DNA of 16,949 nt from an uncultured Lachnospiraceae bacterium (GTDB taxonomy: Bacteria; Bacillota_A; Clostridia; Lachnospirales; Lachnospiraceae), in contig CATLIP010000015.1 of NCBI GenBank assembly GCA_949957035.1, positions 1 to 16,949 on the forward strand, written 5' to 3'. Position 1 is the first letter of the stretch, and each line of letters begins with the position of its first letter. Position numbers and translations under genes: made by a program. The notes beneath the pieces are model-generated. The model had not been told where the DNA came from. It saw only the letters and a program-made list of their open reading frames with translations, and did no database searches. Shown in pieces: positions 8,157 through 14,767 of the stretch.

Positions 8157-9851
8157 TTAAACAGAACGTTTTCTCTTGAATACAACTACGCCAGCCACAA
8201 ACGAACATGCTGCTGCCAGCATCCACACCATAACTGCTGTCTCGTCACCGGTCTTTGGAGAAGAACTCTTGGAAAGATAGGATGTGCCGGAAGTATTACC
8301 CGTATTGGCAGAGCTGCCGGCTTGCGAACCTGCTCCATCTGCCGTTGCCAGCACGGTCAATTCCGTATCAACTGATCCGTAAGTATAATTCAATGTAACG
8401 GTATGTTTTCCTACGGAAAGGGTGTCCAGGTATTTCGTTGTAAAGGTAAGGAGCGTTGAACCTTCGCGTAATGTATAATTACTCTTATCTACTTCCACGC
8501 CATCCATATATACACTTACAAAATCTTTCAGTTCACCGGTACATTTGATTGTTACGCCTCCGGAACTGCCAAGTATGTAGGTGAAATCCGTTGCTTCTGG
8601 AACAATTTTAAGGGCAGTCACTTTTTCTCCCACACGCCCCCAACTGAGATTAGAACCCAATGAACTCATAATCTCATCTGTCCAAGTCTGATTTTCTCTC
8701 CGACAAGTCGCTCTTGCCTTTACATTATCAAAAGGTTCGCCTTTCTTATTGTCTTGCAAAATCACAGGCGCATCCCCCTCAAACGTTACCTTACTAAGCC
8801 CGCTGCACTCTGCAAACGCGCTGTGTCCTATGCTCTTCACACTTTGAGGAAACGTTATTTCCGGCAGGCTAGTACAATTTGCGAACGCTTTATATGCGAT
8901 CTTCGTCACGCTATTTGGAATGTCAACACTTGCAAGCCCTTTGCACCGGTAAAATGCTTCTTCTGCAATCTCTGTCACGCTGCTAGAAATAGAAACTTTA
9001 CCCAAACTACTGCAATCCTGGAATGCATATTCTCCAATGCGTTTCACTCCGTCTGGGATAACAATCTCTTGCAGACTTGTACAATCAAAGAATGTGCCGG
9101 GCATAATTTCTGTCACGCCTCCTGGAATCGAAAATTCTGCCAAACTCGTGCAGCTTGAAAACGCATTGCTCCCTATCTTCGTTACCCCGTCAGGAATAGA
9201 GACTTTACGCAAATTAATACAAGAAGAAAAAGCATCGGCTCCAATTTCTGCCAATTCTTCCGGAAAGTTAATTTCCTGTATGCTCTCGCATCCGTAGAAT
9301 GCAGATTCTCCAACCTTTGTCAACCCTTTCGGGAACGCTACCTCTGTCAGTCCCGTACATGCGCCGAATACTGAATTATCTCCAATTCCAGTCACGCCTT
9401 CTCCAATAATTATTTTCGTGATTTCCTTACTATACTGTCTCCAACCACCAAAATCGGAATACCCATATTCCAGCATCCCATTTCCAGAAATGGTCAGCAC
9501 TCCGTCCGCCAATTCCCATGCCATTCCATTGTTAAGCGTACCGGAAACGGTTCCGGCTTCTCTCTCTTTTTCATTCTCCTGTATTGTGTCTTCTGTTGTG
9601 TCTGTCTCTTCTGTCTCGGCTTCTTCATTGTCTGTAGATTCAGCCGATGCAGATTCCTCTGCACCTGCTTCCTTTGCAGGCATTATTGAATCCTGTAATG
9701 GGCCTTTCTCTTCTTGGGCTACATTTTCCTGGGTCACATTTTCCTGTAAGCCTGATGTATTATCTTCTTCCCCCTCAGCCGCCCATGCCACAGTACTGCC
9801 CGACATTATCAGCGCCATTGCCAAAAATGCGGCCACAAATTTCCGTCTCAT
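8157..9851 (-). CDS. BspA-like LRR surface protein with X2-like module and SPKTG anchor (564 aa)
   Basis: AAGGAG lies eight bases before the ATG at 9851. Domains: signal peptide (1 to about 24, AWA before AEG); an acidic Glu/Thr/Asn-rich stretch (about 25-95); a short GTLNNGMAWELADGVLTISG-type segment common at the start of such repeats; nine LRR_5/BspA repeats (about 135-375) with regular AFxxC and IPxGVTxIG motifs; an X2-like Ig module (413-501); a Ser/Gly/Thr linker; and the sorting signal SPKTGD (531) with hydrophobic helix and FKRKRSV tail. It is the first gene of a likely operon with the Wzy/WaaL-like and PBP genes. It shares domain order, sorting signal and promoter type with the LRR protein at 2758-4923, but the LRR parts differ in repeat number and sequence, so the pair are diverged paralogues. 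Confidence 0.93.
   Translation of the reverse strand: MRRKFVAAFLAMALIMSGSTVAWAAEGEEDNTSGLQENVTQENVAQEEKGPLQDSIMPAKEAGAEESASAESTDNEEAETEETDTTEDTIQENEKEREAGTVSGTLNNGMAWELADGVLTISGNGMLEYGYSDFGGWRQYSKEITKIIIGEGVTGIGDNSVFGACTGLTEVAFPKGLTKVGESAFYGCESIQEINFPEELAEIGADAFSSCINLRKVSIPDGVTKIGSNAFSSCTSLAEFSIPGGVTEIMPGTFFDCTSLQEIVIPDGVKRIGEYAFQDCSSLGKVSISSSVTEIAEEAFYRCKGLASVDIPNSVTKIAYKAFANCTSLPEITFPQSVKSIGHSAFAECSGLSKVTFEGDAPVILQDNKKGEPFDNVKARATCRRENQTWTDEIMSSLGSNLSWGRVGEKVTALKIVPEATDFTYILGSSGGVTIKCTGELKDFVSVYMDGVEVDKSNYTLREGSTLLTFTTKYLDTLSVGKHTVTLNYTYGSVDTELTVLATADGAGSQAGSSANTGNTSGTSYLSKSSSPKTGDETAVMVWMLAAACSFVAGVVVFKRKRSV
8349..8615 (-). repeat. X2-like module, copy 2 (89 codons)
   Basis: Codes residues 413-501 of the second LRR protein and matches the copy at 3007-3273 in 73 of 89 residues by eye, much closer than the LRR parts on the N-terminal side. 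Confidence 0.8.
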
Positions 9852-9892
9852 TCAAAACACTCCTTTTCTACTTGAATTATTAATTCTTATCA

Positions 9893-9929
9893 TCGTACAA
9901 ATTATACGATATATCGTTTTATTATGCAA
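9893..9929 (-). promoter_or_regulatory. Promoter of the LRR/Wzy-like/PBP operon, with operator-like palindromes
   Basis: Minus strand: -35 TTGCAT (9924-9929), 17-base spacer, -10 TATAAT (9901-9906), in the context CGTATAAT-N4-ACGA with ACGA at 9893-9896. TCGTA and TACGA form a perfect 5-bp inverted repeat around the -10. A second perfect palindrome, ACGATATATCGT, overlaps the spacer and its TCGT is shared. Predicted leader about 43 bases. Confidence 0.82.
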
Positions 9930-9957
9930 GATATATTTAAAATAACAAAAAGATAAC

Positions 9958-9995
9958 AAAAAAGACAGTCATCATCGAAAACATGACAACTGTCT
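9958..9995 (-). terminator. Rho-independent terminator of the amidase gene
   Basis: On the minus strand AGACAGTTGTCAT (9983-9995) pairs over 13 bp, with two G-U pairs, with ATGATGACTGTCT (9963-9975) across a 7-base loop, followed by a run of T (9958-9963). It lies about 80 bases after the amidase stop and just before the promoter of the LRR operon. Confidence 0.88.
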
Positions 9996-10073
9996 CATTT
10001 TACATAAACTATTTCACGTCTAATGCAAGCTCTTTTCACCTGTATGTAAAGCTAAAATATATAAATATCTACA

Positions 10074-11012
10074 TCACCACAGCAAATACTGGTCAATCCC
10101 GTCCGCAATCCCCGCTGCAATCTTCACCTGATACTCCTCCGACGCCATCATCTGATCCTCCTGCGGGTTCGTCATATACCCCATCTCCAGAATCGTAGTC
10201 GGAACCTGCGCCCAGTTAATCCCGCTCATGGTATCCGTCTCCCACACCCGCTCATAGCGCGCCCCCGTAGCCGCCACTGTGCTGTTCAGTACACAGTCCG
10301 CTAAAGCCCTGCTCTGGGCATAAATCGCCCCGTTATATGGATTCTCCGGAGTCTGGCAGATGGTCATCATCCCACTCACACTGCCGTCCGTCGAGCCGTT
10401 GGCATGAATCCGGACAAATGCGTCTGCCCCGGCATCATTCGCCGTCTGCGCCCGCTCTGCATTAGAGATATCCACCTCATTCGTCTCGCGAATCATCAGG
10501 ACCTCATACCCTCGCTTTTGAAGTTCATCCCTAAGTTTTAGCGAAACCTGCAAAGTCAGCTCATACTCCGGCAATCCCGTGGCTGCCCCGCTGGTTCCTC
10601 CTGCTACTTTTGGTTTCGTTTCCGCCGCCCCCGGTCCGACCGGCTCATGCTCACTGTTTCCCCGTATCTGGTGCCCCGCGTCAATCGCCACAAGATAGCC
10701 ATTCCTAACTGCGCCCGATGTTTCTCCTGTGTCCGATGTTTCTCCTGCAACCTCATCTTCGGAATCCGGATTCCCGGCAAGCCCCTCTCTCTGTTCGCCT
10801 GACTGCCCCGGTACGTCCTCGCTGTCCGTCACTTCATCACCTGACAGGTCCCCTTCCCCTAATGTTTCCTCATCAAGTGTTTCGTCCTCCGCCGCTCTAT
10901 CCTCCTGGCCTTTTTTCTCATCCACGACAGGCTTTTCCTCATTTCCCCTGGAACACCCCGCACACAACAAGAAAACCATCAGTAACCACATGAATCCTTT
11001 CCTACGTTTCAT
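10074..11012 (-). CDS. N-acetylmuramoyl-L-alanine amidase (Amidase_3), probable lipoprotein
   Basis: 312 residues; AAGGAG lies seven bases before the ATG at 11012. The N-terminus is a lipoprotein-type signal ending in LLCAGC with Cys20 as probable lipidation site; the -3 residue is Cys rather than the usual Leu, a small departure. Residues 21-100 are an acidic, low-complexity spacer. The Amidase_3 domain (about 105-311) shows the zinc ligands His114 (AIDAGH), probably Glu149, and His203 (RIHANG), with catalytic Glu276 in [10 protein letters not shown]. The enzyme cleaves the amide bond between MurNAc and the stem peptide. No wall-binding repeats are seen, so the lipid anchor and spacer would hold it near the membrane. 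It has its own promoter and terminator and follows murA in the same direction. Role in wall turnover, separation or spore processes cannot be told from sequence. Confidence 0.93.
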   Translation of the reverse strand: MKRRKGFMWLLMVFLLCAGCSRGNEEKPVVDEKKGQEDRAAEDETLDEETLGEGDLSGDEVTDSEDVPGQSGEQREGLAGNPDSEDEVAGETSDTGETSGAVRNGYLVAIDAGHQIRGNSEHEPVGPGAAETKPKVAGGTSGAATGLPEYELTLQVSLKLRDELQKRGYEVLMIRETNEVDISNAERAQTANDAGADAFVRIHANGSTDGSVSGMMTICQTPENPYNGAIYAQSRALADCVLNSTVAATGARYERVWETDTMSGINWAQVPTTILEMGYMTNPQEDQMMASEEYQVKIAAGIADGIDQYLLW

Positions 11013-11044
11013 CCAACTGCTCCTTACTTAATATTCATAGTCAA

Positions 11045-11073
11045 ATTATATCAAAGTATGTATATGCCATCAA
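11045..11073 (-). promoter_or_regulatory. Promoter of the amidase gene
   Basis: Minus strand: -35 TTGATG (11068-11073), 17-base spacer, -10 TATAAT (11045-11050), about 33 bases before the amidase ATG. It lacks the CG...ACGA flanks of the LRR/kinase promoters. Confidence 0.72.
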
Positions 11074-11092
11074 TCCTATGTTCAACGTCAAA

Positions 11093-11120
11093 CCGGCAGA
11101 CTACAAACGTAATCTGCCGG
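11093..11120 (-). terminator. Hairpin after murA, probable weak terminator
   Basis: Perfect 8-bp stem CCGGCAGA/TCTGCCGG with a 12-base loop, eight bases after the murA stop codon. The following T run is short (TTTG), so it may act as a partial terminator or 3'-end stabiliser. Confidence 0.55.
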
Positions 11121-11128
11121 CCTTCTCA

Positions 11129-12421
11129 CTACCCTATCTTCAAACGAAATTTCTGAGCCTCTTTCTCCGAGCCAACTTTCTCAATAATCGCCCCAATTCC
11201 CCTAAGCTTCTCGTCGAACCGCTCATACCCTCTCTGAATATACACAATATCATCCACAATCGTAATTCCATCTGTAGCCAACCCGGCGATACAAAGAGCC
11301 GCCCCTGCACGCAAGTCAGGCGCACTTACCCTTGCACCGGAAAACCGCTTAATCCCCTCAATGGTTGCAGAATTGCCTTCCACCTTAATACAAGCGCCCA
11401 TCCTCGCCAGCTCATCCAGATATTTAAAACGATTTTCAAAAATGCTCTCCGTAATCGTACTTGTCCCCTTACAAAGAGCTAATGTAACTCCAATCTGCGG
11501 CTGCATATCTGTCGGGAATCCCGGATACGGAAGTGTCTTGACATGGGTACTGGTCAAATCCCCCTTGGAAACTACCCGCACAGCATCGTCAAATTCCTCC
11601 ACCTCACACCCGATTTCCAATAGTTTCGCAATGGTCGCCTCAAGATGCTTAGGAATCACGTTCAATACCGTAACATCCCCTCTCGTCGCCGCCGCCGCGA
11701 ACATAAACGTCCCCGCTTCTATCTGATCCGGAATGACAGAATACTCCGTACGGTGCAAATGCTGCACCCCGCGTATCTTAATCACATCCGTCCCCGCGCC
11801 TCTGATATTCGCTCCCATACTGTTCAGGAAATTGGCCACGTCAACTACATGAGGCTCTTTCGCCACATTCTCCATGATTGTCAGTCCTTCAGCCATCGTT
11901 GCCGCCATCATCACATTAATCGTCGCGCCAACACTGACAACATCAAAATAAATATGTTTGCCCACCAGACGATCTGCTTCCGCAATAATCTTCCCATGTT
12001 CAATCTCTACATCTGCCCCCAGAGCACGAAAACCCTTGAGGTGCTGGTCAATCGGCCTGCTCCCGATATTACACCCGCCCGGAAGCGCCACTTCCGCATG
12101 CTTATACTTCCCAAGGAGCGCCCCCAGCAAATAGTATGACGCCCGAATCTTCTTAATATAATCGTATTCTATGTCAACACTGTTAATATTCTTCCCGTTA
12201 ATCTTTACCGTATGGCGGTCAACTCTGCGAACACTCGCCCCGATTCCTGTAATTGCATCCAGTAATACATTGATATCATTCACGTCTGGAAGATTATCGA
12301 CTAATACAGTATCATCTGTCATGATTGATGCGGCAAGAATCGCAAGTGCGGCATTCTTTGCTCCCCCGATTTCCACTTCTCCTACGAGCGGATGGCCTCC
12401 TTTTATGATATATTGTTCCAT
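11129..12421 (-). CDS. murA: UDP-N-acetylglucosamine 1-carboxyvinyltransferase
   Basis: MurA transfers enolpyruvate from PEP to UDP-GlcNAc, the first committed step of peptidoglycan synthesis, in the cytoplasm. The 430-residue product covers the whole EPSP synthase-like fold. Key residues: Lys22 and Asn23 in GGAKNAAL, Cys117 in PGGCNIGSRP (the residue alkylated by fosfomycin, so the enzyme should be of the sensitive type), Arg122, and the Asp of GFPTDMQPQ. Start chosen at the ATG at 12421 because GAGGTG lies six bases upstream; a GTG at 12430 is in frame but would be part of that site. Clostridia often have two MurA paralogues; which one this is cannot be decided here. It has its own promoter about 140 bases upstream. 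Confidence 0.96.
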   Translation of the reverse strand: MEQYIIKGGHPLVGEVEIGGAKNAALAILAASIMTDDTVLVDNLPDVNDINVLLDAITGIGASVRRVDRHTVKINGKNINSVDIEYDYIKKIRASYYLLGALLGKYKHAEVALPGGCNIGSRPIDQHLKGFRALGADVEIEHGKIIAEADRLVGKHIYFDVVSVGATINVMMAATMAEGLTIMENVAKEPHVVDVANFLNSMGANIRGAGTDVIKIRGVQHLHRTEYSVIPDQIEAGTFMFAAAATRGDVTVLNVIPKHLEATIAKLLEIGCEVEEFDDAVRVVSKGDLTSTHVKTLPYPGFPTDMQPQIGVTLALCKGTSTITESIFENRFKYLDELARMGACIKVEGNSATIEGIKRFSGARVSAPDLRAGAALCIAGLATDGITIVDDIVYIQRGYERFDEKLRGIGAIIEKVGSEKEAQKFRLKIG

Positions 12422-12561
12422 GTGCTGCACCTCAATGTCTAAAATTTATTACTCTCATCTTTCATCTATATTCTATTATCCGTATTTTCAAATATAATAA
12501 CCTCGGAAATCTCTGGTTTTTCTCTCTGATTTATCCTTATGTACATATAGCCTGCGTGGAT

Positions 12562-12589
12562 ATTATACCACAGATTTCGGATTTGTAAA
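12562..12589 (-). promoter_or_regulatory. Promoter of murA
   Basis: Minus strand: -35 TTTACA (12584-12589), 16-base spacer, -10 TATAAT (12562-12567). It gives a leader of about 135 bases before the murA ATG. The leader is AT-rich and I see no clear riboswitch or attenuator in it. Confidence 0.7.
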
Positions 12590-12631
12590 ATATTTTTTAA
12601 TAAACACGTAATTAATTCGTAATATTTATTG

Positions 12632-13129
12632 TCAAACGGCCACAGATCCCAGAACTGCATCTACCGTATCCTCCAACGAATGTCCGTCCTCGCATATGGT
12701 GATATCCGCATACTTTTCAAATAACCGGACTCTTTCGTCGTAAAGATTCTTCAAGGTCTGCCCCTGTTTTAAAACGACGCCTCTGTTTTTGGCATCTCTC
12801 AGTCTTTTATTTATTGTTTCAAAGGAAGCCTGTAAATATACCACTTTCCCAATCTCTTTGTAATGTTTCATCGCATTTTCACAGTAGACCACGCTTCCTC
12901 CCGGAGAAATCACCGTCTTTCTTACAGATACCTTCGCATTCACACGGTCTTCAACTGCAAGAAAACCCTCAATCCCTTTTTCCCGAATAATTTCCTTCAA
13001 AAGCTTGCCTTCTTCTTCCTGTATCAGTAAATCTACATCTATAAAACGATATCCTAACTGTTTTGCCACAATAATTCCTACCGTACTTTTTCCGACTGCA
13101 GGCATGCCAATGAATATGATATTATCCAT
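12632..13129 (-). CDS. Shikimate kinase family protein (AroK-like), altered substrate site
   Basis: 165 residues from the ATG at 13129, which has GGAGG seven bases upstream; an ATG at 13174 would swallow that site. P-loop NMP-kinase fold: Walker A GMPAVGKST (8-16), FIDVD with Asp31 and Asp33, PGG (76-78), RGVVL with Arg116 in the lid, and Arg135 before the YADI segment. Shikimate kinases phosphorylate the 3-OH of shikimate with ATP in the pathway to chorismate. The substrate-binding Arg in the usual FR...E motif is replaced: here GFLAVE has Leu57. STGGG is ISPGGS. From memory, related stand-alone proteins with the same IEGFLA motif are common in Lachnospiraceae and are annotated as shikimate kinases. 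No other aro gene is nearby, so the substrate may differ. It has its own promoter. Confidence 0.82.
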   Translation of the reverse strand: MDNIIFIGMPAVGKSTVGIIVAKQLGYRFIDVDLLIQEEEGKLLKEIIREKGIEGFLAVEDRVNAKVSVRKTVISPGGSVVYCENAMKHYKEIGKVVYLQASFETINKRLRDAKNRGVVLKQGQTLKNLYDERVRLFEKYADITICEDGHSLEDTVDAVLGSVAV

Positions 13130-13175
13130 CCGCCTTCCTCCCTTATCTACTGTTTTTTTCATGCATTTTCTCAAT

Positions 13176-13204
13176 ATTCTACCATATCTTCTGCGATTCG
13201 TCCA
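13176..13204 (-). promoter_or_regulatory. Probable promoter of the shikimate kinase-like gene
   Basis: Minus strand: -35 TGGACG (13199-13204, four of six consensus bases), 17-base spacer, -10 TAGAAT (13176-13181), about 46 bases before the ATG. A TTGACA further upstream has no -10 at good distance. Confidence 0.5.
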
Positions 13205-13269
13205 CCCCTTGTAAAGTTTCGGCAGTTACACCTGTCAAGTGCTTTCATTTTGGGTTCTTACGGAGTAAA

Positions 13270-13626
13270 TCAGAAAAATCTTCTCCTGCAATTCCTGTAC
13301 TCGCATCTCCTCTGGCACAGTTCATGGTAAGTCATTACCTGAATCAGCTCCATCAGCCAGTCTCCCGTCTCTTCTTCCTCCTCCGCCATCCGGTCATAGA
13401 TTCTCCTGCACATCATCCGCAGCTGCAGCTGATCCGGAAATTCATCATACATCATACTTCCGTCGTATTCCATCCGGTCACATTCCTCCTCCACATAAGG
13501 AAGCAGCCGTTTTGCGGCTCTCGGGTAAATGCTCTTCATATAGTCCAAGTCCCGTCTCATCATCTTTTCATCGTCATACAGTAACGGCATTGGATGGGTC
13601 ATATAAAAAGGTAATCGATTGTCCAT
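13270..13626 (-). CDS. Conserved hypothetical protein, Lachnospiraceae type (118 aa)
   Basis: Complete short gene with ATG at 13626 and GGAG five bases upstream (a second AGGAG lies at ten). The protein has no signal peptide or membrane segment, many Met, Tyr, Arg and acidic residues, five Cys, a run of five Glu after DRMA, and a basic tail rich in Arg and Cys (RRCEYRNCRRRFF). It is probably helical and cytoplasmic. The opening (LPFYMTHPMPLLYDDE) and the ECDRMEYDGSMMYDEFPD block resemble, from memory, unnamed proteins widespread in Lachnospiraceae. I know no function. A TATAAT box about 23 bases before the ATG and an open neighbourhood suggest it is transcribed alone, possibly reading on into the shikimate kinase-like gene. 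Confidence 0.82.
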   Translation of the reverse strand: MDNRLPFYMTHPMPLLYDDEKMMRRDLDYMKSIYPRAAKRLLPYVEEECDRMEYDGSMMYDEFPDQLQLRMMCRRIYDRMAEEEEETGDWLMELIQVMTYHELCQRRCEYRNCRRRFF

Positions 13627-13648
13627 GGAATCTCCACTCCTAAGATAA

Positions 13649-13654
13649 ATTATA
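13649..13654 (-). promoter_or_regulatory. -10 box of the 118-aa protein gene
   Basis: TATAAT on the minus strand in the context GGGTATAATTTATC, leaving a leader of about 17-20 bases. No good -35 is seen at 16-18 bases; TCCATT is the best available at 17. Confidence 0.5.
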
Positions 13655-13781
13655 CCCTATCATATGCGCAGAATGGAGATATGTGCGATTTCCGCATTCA
13701 TCAGAAACCGTTCAGGCAGTCCTATCGGTTTTGCCTAACTTTCAATCGGCCTTTTGAGAATGATGGCGATATAAGAAAAGC

Positions 13782-13811
13782 TTGACGGAAAAATGACAGA
13801 ATTGTTATAAA
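13782..13811 (+). promoter_or_regulatory. Promoter of the VanZ-family gene
   Basis: Plus strand: -35 TTGACG (13782-13787), 18-base spacer, -10 TATAAA (13806-13811), giving a leader of about 90 bases to the ATG at 13911. It is divergent from the 118-aa gene. Confidence 0.6.
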
Positions 13812-13814
13812 ATA

Positions 13815-13850
13815 GTCACGGCAGGGTCACTTAAATCGCTTATACTAAGC
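13815..13850 (+). promoter_or_regulatory. Repeats in the vanZ leader, possible operator
   Basis: Just after the -10 there is a direct repeat GTCAC (13815-13819 and 13826-13830) with an 11-base period, and then a perfect inverted repeat GCTTA-TAC-TAAGC (13838-13850). Direct repeats at one helical turn are typical of OmpR-type response regulator sites, but both are short and may be chance. Confidence 0.3.
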
Positions 13851-13910
13851 ATACATCAGGACGGAAAATAAGAATCACGCCTGAGAGTCAGATAAGGAAG
13901 GTGAATTATA

Positions 13911-14507
13911 ATGGAAATGGTGGAAATCAGGAGTATTAAGGAAGCATACAGAGACGGAGGGAATGCGAAGCCAGAGAAACGTATGGAATCATTGAAATTT
14001 ACATGGGGACTGCTAAGCGTATATCTGGTGGTCCTGACATGGATTATACTGTTTAAGATGCAGTTTGATGTCTCGCTCCTTAGCCATATGAATCTTAGAA
14101 GTGTGAATTTCATCCTATTTGCAGAGTCCGCGGTGGTGAATGGCAGAATAGACATATCAGAGATTCTTCTGAATATCGCGGCTTTTATTCCATTTGGGTT
14201 CTATGTTTCTATGATTTGCCAGACAGACACATTCAGCTTTAAAGGAGGAAATTTTTTGCGGAAAGTCTTGCCTGTTTTTTGTGTAAGCCTGCTGTACGAG
14301 ACTTTGCAGTACATTTTTGCCATTGGAGCAAGTGATATCACCGATCTAATCGGAAATACACTGGGCGGAATCATCGGGATTAGTATATTTTCTATGTTTT
14401 CTGCATTTCTAGGAGCAAAGGCGGTTAAGATTTTCAATGGTCTTGCGGCGGCGGGGACAGTGATTGTACTCTTGTTTCTGGGGATGCTGCTGTTGGCAAA
14501 TATGTAA
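13911..14507 (+). CDS. VanZ-family membrane protein
   Basis: 198 residues; the ATG at 13911 follows AAGGAAGG by nine bases. After a charged N-terminal stretch (1-29) come four or five membrane segments (about 31-50, 84-103, 118-138, 147-168, 177-196). VanZ-type motifs are clear: NIAAFIPFGFY (89-98), an E..Q pair (Glu130, Gln133) and D..GNTLGG (145-153). VanZ proper gives low-level teicoplanin resistance, while most members of this large family are of unknown function, so resistance should not be inferred. It is the only plus-strand gene here, with its own promoter and a long hairpin beginning 14 bases after its stop codon. Confidence 0.88.
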   Translation: MEMVEIRSIKEAYRDGGNAKPEKRMESLKFTWGLLSVYLVVLTWIILFKMQFDVSLLSHMNLRSVNFILFAESAVVNGRIDISEILLNIAAFIPFGFYVSMICQTDTFSFKGGNFLRKVLPVFCVSLLYETLQYIFAIGASDITDLIGNTLGGIIGISIFSMFSAFLGAKAVKIFNGLAAAGTVIVLLFLGMLLLANM

Positions 14508-14520
14508 GGGAATCCTGTGC

Positions 14521-14653
14521 ATTAATCTTGAAGTAATAGCGCTCGCTATTCGTGTCATCTGTGCGTCTGCCAACGACGATGCAGCGAGCTGCATCCAAGT
14601 TAGCAGACGTGCAGATGGCGCGGATAGCGAGTGCTTATTACTCAAGAATTAAT
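14521..14653 (+). repeat. Long imperfect inverted repeat (hairpin of about 60 bp) after vanZ
   Basis: Bases 14521-14585 pair with 14588-14653. Outer ends are ATTAAT and ATTAAT; the tip is GATGCAGC-GA-GCTGCATC (14578-14595). Arms match at roughly 85 percent with two single-base indels. Nearly all differences in the block CGTGTCATCTGTGCG versus the other arm are transitions that still give G-U pairs in plus-strand RNA but would be A-C mismatches in minus-strand RNA. It may be a dispersed palindromic or MITE-like repeat, or the structured 3' end of the vanZ transcript. No protein in either strand is credible. Confidence 0.85.
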
Positions 14654-14730
14654 ACAAAGATGTAAATCGGTCAGCACACTAGAGCAAGAAGCCGCCGGAC
14701 TTCTAAAATGCATCCTTTCCAGAAAAGATA

Positions 14731-14764
14731 AAATGCCCCGATTCCCTAAGGAACCAGAGCATTT
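14731..14764 (-). terminator. Terminator of the V-type ATPase operon (possibly bidirectional)
   Basis: Fifteen contiguous pairs (14731-14745 with 14750-14764, some G-U) around a 4-base loop, directly after the subunit D stop. On the minus strand it is followed by TATCTTTTC, a modest T tract. On the plus strand it could also end read-through from vanZ. Confidence 0.82.
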
Positions 14765-14767
14765 AGA

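Noticed and set aside
9418..9945. Plus-strand open frame of 175 codons opposite the LRR gene
   Set aside because: It lies antisense to the acidic, Glu/Thr-rich segment, which yields long Ser/Val-rich antisense frames; no ribosome binding site or family resemblance, and it crosses the real promoter.
11645..12139. Plus-strand open frame of 164 codons opposite murA
   Set aside because: Antisense to a certain, conserved enzyme gene; composition rich in His/Arg as expected for a shadow frame.
12466..12660. 64-codon minus-strand frame in the murA leader
   Set aside because: It overlaps the end of the shikimate kinase-like gene and the murA promoter, with no ribosome binding site; could only be reconsidered if a shorter start downstream of the promoter were shown to be translated.
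13911..14507. Teicoplanin resistance gene
   Set aside because: Only family-level VanZ resemblance; no vanA/H/X genes or other resistance context.
14409..14652. Short frames on both strands through the hairpin after vanZ
   Set aside because: They arise because the palindrome lacks stop codons; no initiation signals.
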